Below, in pieces: positions 53,428-61,276 of a stretch of DNA of 64,000 bases (its first letter is position 1; the number at the start of each line of letters is the position of its first letter). Both the position numbers and the translations under genes were made by a program. Source of the DNA: JAHEEL01 sp963785245 (GTDB lineage: Bacteria > Actinomycetota > Acidimicrobiia > Spongiisociales > UBA5794); NCBI GenBank assembly GCA_963785245.1, contig CAWAUO010000005.1, positions 1-64,000 on the forward strand, given 5' to 3'. The notes beneath the pieces are model-generated. The model worked only from the letters and a program-made list of their open reading frames with translations. It searched no databases and was not told the DNA's origin.

Positions 53428-53565
53428 CGCCCGAGAGCAATCGCATGACGGGTTGTGGTGACCGGGCGTAGGCGACCCGCGATGCCGAGTACCGGCTGTC
53501 ACCGAACGAAGGCGGGGATGGGCCGGCAACAGCGCCCCGTCCGGCTGCGTGGTCCGATTCGTCTC

Positions 53566-53967
53566 CTACCCGGTTGTGTCCGGCGCCTTCGGGACACGAT
53601 TGCGGTGCGGGTCGAGCGCCGGGTATGAAGAGAGGAAGCCACGCCACGTCCCAACGGCATCCATCTGTACGGATCGACACAGCTCGAGATCTTCCTTGGT
53701 CTCGGGGACCACGCGGATGCTGAACGGCAGATTGCCTGCCACCGACACGACGCGCGGGAGGCCGTATGTACGGGCAACGATCGAGCTGTGGGGCAGCATG
53801 CCCCCCGATTCGGCCACTGCGGCACCCGCCTGAGCGAACAGCGGCGTCCATCCGACGTCGCTCAACGGGATGACGAGCACGTCGCCCGAGGTACCTTCGA
53901 TCGGCCGCTCATCCCCCAGTGAGGTAACACGGCTGCCAGCTACCTGCTGCTCCCGCGTGATTGCCAC
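53566..53967 (-). pseudogene. PEP-utilising enzyme mobile-domain fragment
   Basis: GTG 53967 gives 133 residues. The first 70 are the phosphohistidine swivelling domain of PEP-utilising enzymes: GDVLVIPLSDVGWTPLFAQA, then AVAESGGMLPHSSIVARTYG with the catalytic His in LPHSSIVAR. The usual partner domains (nucleotide-binding and PEP-binding) are absent, and the end after VVSVAGN does not match the family. It is probably a broken end of a PEP synthase-like or antibiotic phosphotransferase-like gene. A stand-alone swivelling domain is a less likely alternative. Confidence 0.55.
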
Positions 53968-54098
53968 TGCGACGACCAGACGAGAAGCGGCCGTCCAGCG
54001 AAGTAGTCAGGTTTCTCGCCTCCAGCCGTCGCGGACGGGAACCAAGGCGACCGCTCCCGGCGTCCAAACGGTACAATCTGTCAAGAAGGGTTCCGGCA

Positions 54099-54677
54099 AT
54101 GAGACGACTCCTAATACTCGTGACCGGTCTCGCACTGGTCGCCGCCGCGTGTGGTGGATCCGACGAGGCTGAGGTTGCGACGCTCGAGAACACGACTCCG
54201 TCGCTTGATCAGACCGTTTCCGACGCCTCCGACACGGTCGACGACGAACAGGCGCTCCTCGCATTCGCTGCATGCATGCGGGACAACGGTGTGGAGACCT
54301 TCCCGGATCCACGACTCAGTGCGGATGGCTCCGTCAGCTTCGGAACCGGCGGCGGCTCCACCCCGTTCGGCGATGTCGACAACGACACCGCCGAGGCGGC
54401 AGTGAACGCCTGCATCGGCGAGCTCGAAGGCGCGGCATTCGCTCCCGGCGGTTCAGCTTTTGACATCACCGAAATGCAGGACGCAATGGTGGAGTTCGCA
54501 CAGTGCATGCGTGACAACGGCATCGACTTCGACGACCCGAATCTCTCCGGCATGTTCTCGGGTGGCGAACTCCAGAACCCCTTCGAGGCTCTCGATATCG
54601 ACGACCCAGAGGTCGCAGCTGTCGTCGAGAAGTGTCAGGCCGTCTTCATCGGCGTCGGCCCGGGCCTCGGCGGCTGA
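54099..54677 (+). CDS. Lipoprotein with two CMRDNG repeats
   Basis: ATG 54099, with TACAAT about 20 bases upstream as a possible -10. The 192-residue lipoprotein has the signal LILVTGLALVAAACGGSDEA and two copies of a Cys-containing repeat: LLAFAACMRDNGVETFPDPR and MVEFAQCMRDNGIDFDDPNL. Each is followed by a further Cys (VNACIGELEG; VEKCQAVFIG), so each repeat may form its own disulfide. Proteins with F-CMRxxGxxxPDP repeats are common actinobacterial lipoproteins of unknown function. It is complete. Confidence 0.82.
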   Translation: MRRLLILVTGLALVAAACGGSDEAEVATLENTTPSLDQTVSDASDTVDDEQALLAFAACMRDNGVETFPDPRLSADGSVSFGTGGGSTPFGDVDNDTAEAAVNACIGELEGAAFAPGGSAFDITEMQDAMVEFAQCMRDNGIDFDDPNLSGMFSGGELQNPFEALDIDDPEVAAVVEKCQAVFIGVGPGLGG

Positions 54678-54732
54678 TCACGGCACGAGTCGGTCTTCGC
54701 CGGGCGGGGAGGAACTCACTCGATCAACAGCC

Positions 54733-55905
54733 ATGTCCGCTCGAGCCCAATCGGCTAGGTTCGACCCCGATGCCGGGAACCCGACTCGTCAGGTGTTCAT
54801 GGTGACACGACAGATCGATGTGCACGTCTCACGACGCCCGCTTCATGCTCGGGAGCGAGCACTACTCCTGCCGGATCTCGAACGGCGCGGCATCAGCCCG
54901 AGCATGCTCGATGTGCTACCCCCTGCGGGACGGTTCTTCCAACTCCTCCGTGCTCATTCGTTCGATGGCGACCTCGTCGGTGTCACGAGCCTGATGAGCT
55001 TGCCGCCCTTCGTATCGATCAAACAGATGCTCGGTGAAGGCAACCACGTCGGCTGGGACACCTCGATCTACTACGCGCCAGGCGTTGATCGGCCGGTGGT
55101 CGCTGGTGCCCTGTTGCGTACGATCGCCCGCAGGTCATTGTATTACGCGATGTACTTCGGGCGCATCGACGAAGACGTCCGTGCCGCCCTTCCCACGGTC
55201 CTCCATCGGCTTCTCCGAACGGACTACCAGATCGGTGAGGTCGACTGTCGCTCCTTCGCGAGTGGCGATGATTTCCTCGCCGCGCACAAACGGCTCCGGA
55301 GGAATCTGCGCGATCACACCCGATCGGGAGGCACCGTCCACGTTCGAGAGGGCCCGGTCGACCGCACGCTCGCCGGACGATTCTCCGACCTCGTCCACGC
55401 CACCTATCGCCACCACGGGGGCGTCGGGCGCTGGCAGTTCAGTGAGTACGCCCGACGCACGTGTGCGTCCTTCTTCATGAACTGTGAGGACGCGGTTCAC
55501 ATCTACACAATCGCCGCTGACGGGCGATTCACCGGACTGCAGTCATTCGTGCGGCACCGTGATCGTCTGGAGCTCTCGGAGGGCGGGTTCGACAGGTCGC
55601 AAGCCAACCACCACGCCTATGAGGCGATCGTCGCCGAGTCGGTGGCGTACGCTGCTGAACACGGGCTCAGAGCCGTTGGATACGGGGGAATCTGGAACGA
55701 CACCAAGGACCGCTACACGAAGAAGGCCGGGCGGGAACCGGTGTATCTGCTGCAGCTCTATCCCTCGACGCTCCAGTACCGCCTGTTCGGGGACGGGTTC
55801 TCCGCCTGGGGATTCCGCAAGTACTTCGGCGACCGATTCGCCGGGGCAAGCGCCGAAACGACGATCGAGTCTCGCCAATCACGAATCCCCTCAAGCATCG
55901 ACTGA
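54733..55905 (+). CDS. GNAT/FemAB-like acyltransferase family protein
   Basis: About 390 residues from ATG 54733; ATG 54799 is an alternative. Features: a long N-terminal half with SLMSLPPFVSIKQMLGEGNH, a middle with FLAAHKRLRRNLRDHTRSGG and LVHATYRHHGGVGRWQFSEY, and a C-terminal half with FTGLQSFVRHRDRLELSEGG, EAIVAESVAYAAEHGLRAVG and GGIWNDTKDRYTKKAGREPV. The layout fits FemAB-like peptidyl/amino-acyl transferases built from two GNAT-like folds; the activity is inferred. No signal peptide. It follows the lipoprotein gene by 55 bases. Confidence 0.65.
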   Translation: MSARAQSARFDPDAGNPTRQVFMVTRQIDVHVSRRPLHARERALLLPDLERRGISPSMLDVLPPAGRFFQLLRAHSFDGDLVGVTSLMSLPPFVSIKQMLGEGNHVGWDTSIYYAPGVDRPVVAGALLRTIARRSLYYAMYFGRIDEDVRAALPTVLHRLLRTDYQIGEVDCRSFASGDDFLAAHKRLRRNLRDHTRSGGTVHVREGPVDRTLAGRFSDLVHATYRHHGGVGRWQFSEYARRTCASFFMNCEDAVHIYTIAADGRFTGLQSFVRHRDRLELSEGGFDRSQANHHAYEAIVAESVAYAAEHGLRAVGYGGIWNDTKDRYTKKAGREPVYLLQLYPSTLQYRLFGDGFSAWGFRKYFGDRFAGASAETTIESRQSRIPSSID

Positions 55906-56302
55906 CGGCCATCACCGGGCGAAGCCCACTTGTGCACCCTTGTCCCGCGGCAAGTCTGCTGAACCAGGATGTCACCGAGGGCCGACCCGGCGCACGTACG
56001 AATCCACGAATGACCGGCAATCGGTAGGACGACCGGGCAGTCATCGTCCCCGCCGGGGTGCGGCACAATGTTGTCAACGCTGGAGAAGGAGACCCAAGCG
56101 GTACTCGGTCTGCTCCCCGCCACAACACGCCGACGGCACCGTGCATCCAATCAAGGCCGATGCCGACGCCGCCGAGCACCATCACGAGCGGCGCCGAACC
56201 TCGCTGACCCCCCAGATAGGCCAAGACGAACTGCGGCGAGTCTCGTCTGTCGCTCAGCCGTCGATGACCCGGTTGTTACTCGGGTTGTGCTGTGAGGGCA
56301 CG
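55906..56302. other. Gene-free interval
   Basis: I see no convincing gene on either strand. The minus-strand frame at 56224 starts with a short Gly-rich hydrophobic run, but the rest has no protein-like pattern. Confidence 0.35.
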
Positions 56303-57064
56303 TCAGTCGAGGTCGAAACCCTGCCGTTCGATGAACCCGCGAAGCTCCGTGTACTTCTTCTCGAAGACCCCTCGTGCTACGGGTCCGCTCCAGGCGTTTG
56401 GGTCGAGATTCCGGTCGCGCCGTCGATAGAACTCGGCCAGATCGGCGTTGTGTGATCGGATGAGGTCCTCGTAGCCATCATCGGAGTACCGCTCTTCGTG
56501 AACCACCAACGCAGCAGGGAGTCGGGGCTTGAGTCCCGGAGCCCTGGGATCCCCTTCGGGCCAACCGATACTCATTCCGAACAGAATGAAGACACCACTC
56601 GGGAGACCGAGCACCTTCGCCACCTCCTCCGGATGGCGGCGCATGGCACCCACCATGACCGCACCGAGACCGAACGACTCGGCAGCGATCTGGGCCGCTT
56701 CCCCCACGATCGCTGCATCCACGATCGACACGACGGTCTGGTTCAGGCCACCCGCAGGGGCCGCATCGTGGAGGGATGCTGCTTGGTCGAGTCTGCGGAT
56801 ATCGGCAGCGAAGGCGAGGAACACTTGACTCTGGCCGACATGGTCCTGATCTCCCGACAGCTTCATCAGACGCGCCTTCTTGGCGGGATCACGGATCACG
56901 ATGATGCTGTAGGTCTGCCAGTTGCTGCTCGTCGGTTGACGGCGGGCAGATTCGATGATCGCGTCAACCATCTCGTCCGGTACCGGCTCGCTGGTGAAGG
57001 ATCGGACCGAGACGTGGTTCATCATGAGGTCGATCGTTGGATTGGTGAATGTGGTGTTTGTCAT
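56303..57064 (-). CDS. Nitroreductase-family oxidoreductase
   Basis: A 253-residue FMN-dependent NAD(P)H oxidoreductase of the NfsA-like type. N-terminal DLMMNHVSVRSFTSEPVPDE and RRQPTSSNWQTYSIIVIRD are the FMN-phosphate and flavin-binding segments. The middle AAQIAAESFGLGAVMVGAMR and FILFGMSIGWPEGDPRAPGL complete the fold, and the C-terminal extension is typical. It is expected to reduce quinones or nitro-compounds in the cytoplasm. ATG 57064. It is followed on the same strand (upstream) by a truncated zinc-type oxidoreductase gene 112 bases away. Confidence 0.92.
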   Translation of the reverse strand: MTNTTFTNPTIDLMMNHVSVRSFTSEPVPDEMVDAIIESARRQPTSSNWQTYSIIVIRDPAKKARLMKLSGDQDHVGQSQVFLAFAADIRRLDQAASLHDAAPAGGLNQTVVSIVDAAIVGEAAQIAAESFGLGAVMVGAMRRHPEEVAKVLGLPSGVFILFGMSIGWPEGDPRAPGLKPRLPAALVVHEERYSDDGYEDLIRSHNADLAEFYRRRDRNLDPNAWSGPVARGVFEKKYTELRGFIERQGFDLD

Positions 57065-57175
57065 CTCGAAGGAAACCTAGGAGGGGATGTCGACATTCCT
57101 CCCTTGTGCGAGGTTGATCTCCCCGCCCGGGTGTGCCGTTGTGTGCGTGTGTAGTCGACCGCGTAGGCAATGCGT

Positions 57176-57945
57176 TCAGACGGTGATGACGGTCTTTCCT
57201 TGGGTGTGTCGTGCGCCGAGGTAGCGCATCGCGTCTGGCGCCTGGTCGAGGGGGAATGTCCTGTCGATGACAGTGGTCACCTCTCCAGACTCGACGAGTT
57301 CCTTGAGGGCGAGCAGATCCTCTTGGCTCGGTGTGGAGATGAAGGGTCGGAGTGTCTGGCTGACGAACGGTGACGACATGGTTGCTCTCAACGATCGGCC
57401 TGACCCCATGAGCCATCGCCCTCCGGAACCTCCGACGATGACGAGGGTTCCGTCATGGGCCAGCGCCTTGCGGAGATCCGAGAGTGGGCGGTTTCCGGCC
57501 GTGTCGATGATTACGTCGTATTGACGTCCGGTTTCGGTGATGTCCTCGGTGGTGCAGTCAACGAACCGGTCGGCTCCAAGGTTGGTGACCATCTCGGCAT
57601 TTCTGGTGCTGGCGACTCCTGTTACCTGCGCGCCGAACGCCTTGGCGATCTGGACGGCGAACGACCCCACTGCGCCCGACGCTCCGATGATCATGACCTT
57701 CTGGCCTGGCTTCACTTCGCCTCTGTCGCGGACGGCCTGGAGGGCGGTGAAACCGGAGATCGGAAGTGCTCCTGCTTGCTCGAACGACGCGTTGGCCGGT
57801 TTCAGCGCGAGGGCATCTTCGGGAACTGCAACGAATTCGGCGAAGGAACCGGTACACCAGCCGAACACTTCGTCGCCCGGTTGGAATTTCTGTGCGCCGT
57901 CGCCGACAGGGTTCACCATGAGTGGTCCAGCCACGTGTTCGAGGC
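57176..57945 (-). pseudogene. MDR-superfamily quinone oxidoreductase, N-terminus missing
   Basis: The frame carries most of an NADPH:quinone-reductase-like protein: FQPGDEVFGWCTGSFAEFVA, VPEDALALKPANASFEQAGA, the Rossmann fold KVMIIGASGAVGSFAVQIAK, and the end MRYLGARHTQGKTVITV. Upstream of about 57945 the frame stays open for another 117 codons but does not resemble the family; the first 60-80 residues (start of the catalytic GroES-like domain) are gone. Repeat-like sequence (GCGATGCTTCC, about 58022) sits at the break. A shorter protein from ATG 57919 is possible but should not fold normally. Confidence 0.6.
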
Positions 57946-58154
57946 AGCCTCCGCGGCTTGTCGAAACGGTTGAGCGTCGGCGCTCGATCCGCGCCGCTGT
58001 CGGGCTCTGGAAGTCAGGGATCGCGATGCTTCCTCGGGGAGGTTGCGGAATCCGGGAAGGACAGCACGCTTGGACCCAGGGTCCCTGGGTTGCGATCCTC
58101 GAGGGGATGGACGATTGGTTGCCATAGCGTGACGAGCACCCCCAACGTGGTGTC

Positions 58155-59333
58155 ATGTTCCGGAACGCCGCGATTCTGCTCGCTCTCTCACTCCTGGTCG
58201 GGGCGTGCACAACCAACGAAGAAGAAGCGCGCGGTGACGGCCGCCTCGTGACCATCGACGACGGGGGCAATGTCGTGACCATGGAGCGCGACGGCACGGA
58301 TGTCGTTATCGCAGCAAACGACGGCGGCGGTCGCGTGACCTACTTCCAGCCGATCTGGTCACCCGACGGTTCGAGCATCAGTGTCACACGATCGGACGCC
58401 GGGACATTCTCCATCGAGATCATCGATGTCGATACGGGAGAACGGACGAGCACCGTGACCGCCTCCAACGCCTTCTTCCAGTACTGGTCACCCGACGGAT
58501 CGAAGCTCGCAACGCTGGCTGTCACGGCACCGGGTGAACTCGGTCTCGACCTGTTCACGATCGGGGAGGGGAGTGATCCGGTTCGAGTGGTCGACGGCCA
58601 ACCGCTCTACTTCTCCTGGAATCCGGACTCGTCCAACGTCGTCGGTCACGTCGGCAACGCGCCGCTCGAGCTGCTGCTACAGGACGCGGCGTCGCCCGAA
58701 TTTGGGGTACCCGGCGGCTTCTCGGCGCCCCAGTGGACCGAGGACGGCATCATCCACATCGCGCTTGCGTCCCGGCGGCAGCAGCTGACCCGTACCCAAC
58801 CCGACGGCGAAAGCGAACCCATCGCATCCACGCTCGGCGGTGCCATCTTCACCGCAACCCCCGACGGACAGCGCATCGCCGTCTTGCCGGTGGCGACCGA
58901 GGACGTCGGTCTCTCTGTCAGCGCACAGCAGATCCCAACGCTGCCTGGCGGCCGACTCGTTGTCGTCGACGCCGACGACGGCAGCTTCGTCGCAGTGGAG
59001 AGTGAGACCGTCGCGGCATTCTCGTGGGATCCCACCGGCCAACGATTGCTGGTCCTTGAACTCACCGAGGCTGGTGCATTCCGCTGGCGCGTGTGGGAGG
59101 ACGGTGAATCGGAGGTATACGCCGACTTCGTGCCGTCGCCGGGATTCCTGCGCGATCTCGTCCCGTTCTTCGATCAGTATGCCCAGAGCATGACGCTGTG
59201 GTCACCGGACGGCATGGCGTTCGCCTTTCCCGGTTCGGTCGGCGGCGCGGACGGGATCTGGCGTCAGGATCTTGGGGGAGCGGAGCCGGTCCGGGTGACC
59301 GGTGGCACGTGGGTCGCGTGGTCCAGTGGCTGA
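58155..59333 (+). CDS. TolB-like beta-propeller lipoprotein
   Basis: A 392-residue lipoprotein. The signal peptide is AAILLALSLLVGACTTNEEE, with lipobox LVGAC. The rest is a six- or seven-bladed propeller of PD40 repeats: FQPIWSPDGSSISVTRSDAG; FQYWSPDGSKLATLAVTAPG; LYFSWNPDSSNVVGHVGNA; AFSWDPTGQRLLVLELTEAG; TLWSPDGMAFAFPGSVGGAD. Each blade has W-S-P-D-G. Proteins of this kind bind ligands or other proteins on the cell surface. ATG 58155. It is complete. Confidence 0.85.
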   Translation: MFRNAAILLALSLLVGACTTNEEEARGDGRLVTIDDGGNVVTMERDGTDVVIAANDGGGRVTYFQPIWSPDGSSISVTRSDAGTFSIEIIDVDTGERTSTVTASNAFFQYWSPDGSKLATLAVTAPGELGLDLFTIGEGSDPVRVVDGQPLYFSWNPDSSNVVGHVGNAPLELLLQDAASPEFGVPGGFSAPQWTEDGIIHIALASRRQQLTRTQPDGESEPIASTLGGAIFTATPDGQRIAVLPVATEDVGLSVSAQQIPTLPGGRLVVVDADDGSFVAVESETVAAFSWDPTGQRLLVLELTEAGAFRWRVWEDGESEVYADFVPSPGFLRDLVPFFDQYAQSMTLWSPDGMAFAFPGSVGGADGIWRQDLGGAEPVRVTGGTWVAWSSG

Positions 59334-59408
59334 CTGAGCACGGCGGACGGAGGTCGCGCCCGCCGTCAGGTGACGCGAAGAACGCAGCGGCCTGCCTTCC
59401 GGCCGGTC

Positions 59409-60689
59409 TCAGCGGTTCGCTCCGAGGAGGCGGTCGACGTAGATGGACTTCATCTGCCGGCTGGCGAGCGCCTGCTTGACCGGCGGTGCGTTCAGGATGA
59501 CGCCCAGGATCGCCGCCATCGCTCGGTGGCTTGCCATGGCGTGATTGTCGAAGATCAGGTTCTGCAGCTTGCCGCGCTCGATGGCCATCATGACGGCCCG
59601 TCGCGTCGAGTCGACGGGTGTGATCACTCGCTCGGACCTGGCGACCAGGCGCACCCCATCCCGATCGCAAGTGCGCACACAGACGCCGCAACCGAGGCAG
59701 AGGCGCTCGTCGAGCTTGGCTCGCTTCTTCTTCGGGCGGTGCGGATCGTTGGCCGAGGTCAGACTCATCGCCTCAACCGGGCAGACGTTGATGCACTTCC
59801 CGCAGCCGTTGCACTGTTCGGCGTCGATCGCCGGGAGGTAGTTCGAGGTGTGGATCGGATTCAGCACGCCGAAGTGCCGCGCCGCGATCATGGCTTCGCA
59901 GCAGCAGCCGCAGCAGTTGCAGATGAAGTTCGGCGTGCGCTGGATGTTCTCGCCGAACTGGATCAGGTTCCCATCCTGGGCTTCGGCGAGCAGGTCGAGC
60001 CCCTCCTCGACGTCGACCTCGCGGGCGAAACCGTGCTTGACCAATGAAGCAGCCGTGTTGTTGAAGGTCATGCAGATCTGGCGCGGGGCCGCGCAGCCGC
60101 GACCCATGTGGTCCATCTTGTGGCGGCAGTAGCAGATGCCCACGGCACGGTGCGAAGCACTACGGACGACCTCGCTCGCCCGCTCGTAGTCCAGGACCTG
60201 GATGCCGTTGTTGATCGGCAGAACGGTCTCTTGCACGAACACCCTGCCGAGCTGTGTCTGGCCTTCGGCGAACAGCGCCTTGATGAAGTCCTCTTCCACG
60301 TTGAGGTACTGGTAGAACAGCTCGGAGAGCACCTTCTGGTCGAGGTCGCCGCGCACGCGCATGAGGGAGAACTCAAAGAACCCGGCCATCGGCGGCGGCA
60401 GCACGAAGGTCCGCTTGCCGGTGTTGGATTCCATATCGAGCAGGACGGCACGTCCCGCCAGTTCCTCGAGGAGCGCCGTGGCCGCGGCGGGCGTCGTCTT
60501 CCAGGCGCGTGCCGCTCGCTTGGCGGTGAACGGCCGGATCGGGAGCAGCGCAACGAGGCCAGCCTCCCGTTCGCTGAACAGCATCTTCAGGATGCCGTAG
60601 AGGACGTCGGATGGTGGCGCGCCCTGCGGGAACCGGTTCAGGCGATCGACCAGCTGGTCGTAGCCCGCCTTCGCCGTCAGATGAGCCAT
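59409..60689 (-). CDS. Iron-sulfur protein with two C-terminal 4Fe-4S clusters
   Basis: A 426-residue protein from ATG 60689. The N-terminal 130 residues are helical and winged-helix-like (LLPIRPFTAKRAARAWKTTP). The middle has a Cys-rich segment (GICYCRHKMDHMGRGCAAPR, ICNCCGCCCEAM) that may hold another metal centre. The C-terminal ferredoxin domain has CNGCGKCINVCPVEAMSLTS and CLGCGVCVRTCDRDGVRLVA, the two CxxCxxCxxxC motifs of a 2[4Fe-4S] ferredoxin. It belongs to a family of cytoplasmic 4Fe-4S proteins found in many bacteria, with an unknown redox partner. Confidence 0.85.
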   Translation of the reverse strand: MAHLTAKAGYDQLVDRLNRFPQGAPPSDVLYGILKMLFSEREAGLVALLPIRPFTAKRAARAWKTTPAAATALLEELAGRAVLLDMESNTGKRTFVLPPPMAGFFEFSLMRVRGDLDQKVLSELFYQYLNVEEDFIKALFAEGQTQLGRVFVQETVLPINNGIQVLDYERASEVVRSASHRAVGICYCRHKMDHMGRGCAAPRQICMTFNNTAASLVKHGFAREVDVEEGLDLLAEAQDGNLIQFGENIQRTPNFICNCCGCCCEAMIAARHFGVLNPIHTSNYLPAIDAEQCNGCGKCINVCPVEAMSLTSANDPHRPKKKRAKLDERLCLGCGVCVRTCDRDGVRLVARSERVITPVDSTRRAVMMAIERGKLQNLIFDNHAMASHRAMAAILGVILNAPPVKQALASRQMKSIYVDRLLGANR

Positions 60690-60914
60690 GCCTGTCCGTT
60701 CCTCGCTCCGGGGGCCGTAGTCTCCCTGAATCTCCGTCGTCCGTCTACTCCGGATCCGATCATCCGCATCGATACCGCGCAGCGGCGGAGGATCTCGGAT
60801 GCGATCCAACATGGGTAGCCCCCGGCGCAATATGGGGGGTTCTCTCCGATGCGAGCCGGCCCTTCCTGAGAGACGATGCCTTCATCAAGCACAAGAAGGA
60901 CAAGGGAGGCCCAC

Positions 60915-61100
60915 GTGTTCCATCTGCAGAACAAGCTCATTGAGTCCATCCAGCAGGACCGGCGCTGCGAAGCCGCCGCCGAGCGGCTGAACGCGTCGAT
61001 GCGTCCCCAGAGGCAACCCCGTCGCCGGCTCTCAGTTCTGTTCACCACCAGCGACTCGTCAAGGACGCCTCGCCCGGCGATGCCTCGCACGATCGGGTGA
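60915..61100 (+). CDS. Small basic protein, 61 aa
   Basis: GTG 60915 follows AAGGGAGG. The product begins with a likely amphipathic helix (FHLQNKLIESIQQDRRCEAA, AERLNASM) and ends in a basic, Pro/Ser/Thr-rich tail (RPQRQPRRRLSVLF). No family is recognised. It lies just upstream of the LAL regulator on the same strand. The intervals 60690-60914 and 61101-61263 hold nothing else I can call. Confidence 0.5.
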   Translation: MFHLQNKLIESIQQDRRCEAAAERLNASMRPQRQPRRRLSVLFTTSDSSRTPRPAMPRTIG

Positions 61101-61263
61101 GGATCTCACGCCCGTTCGGAGGCGGCTATCTCGAATCTGGCCGAACCAGCGGGCCAGTCGCGACGAGCACCATCAACCGACCGATCATCTCATCCCGTCT
61201 CGGTTGACCGGCGTCACCGTCAAATCAGGGGACGTGCCACTGGGACCCGCTGCGGCATTTGCG

Positions 61264-61276
61264 GTACGCTCGCAAC
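61264..61276 (+). promoter_or_regulatory. Leaderless promoter -10 of the LAL regulator
   Basis: TACGCT (61265-61270) lies 6 bases before GTG 61277 and no ribosome site is present. Confidence 0.45.

Noticed and set aside
55667..56224. Minus-strand gene opposite the acyltransferase end
   Set aside because: It overlaps a well-supported gene and its composition is that of a GC-rich shadow frame.
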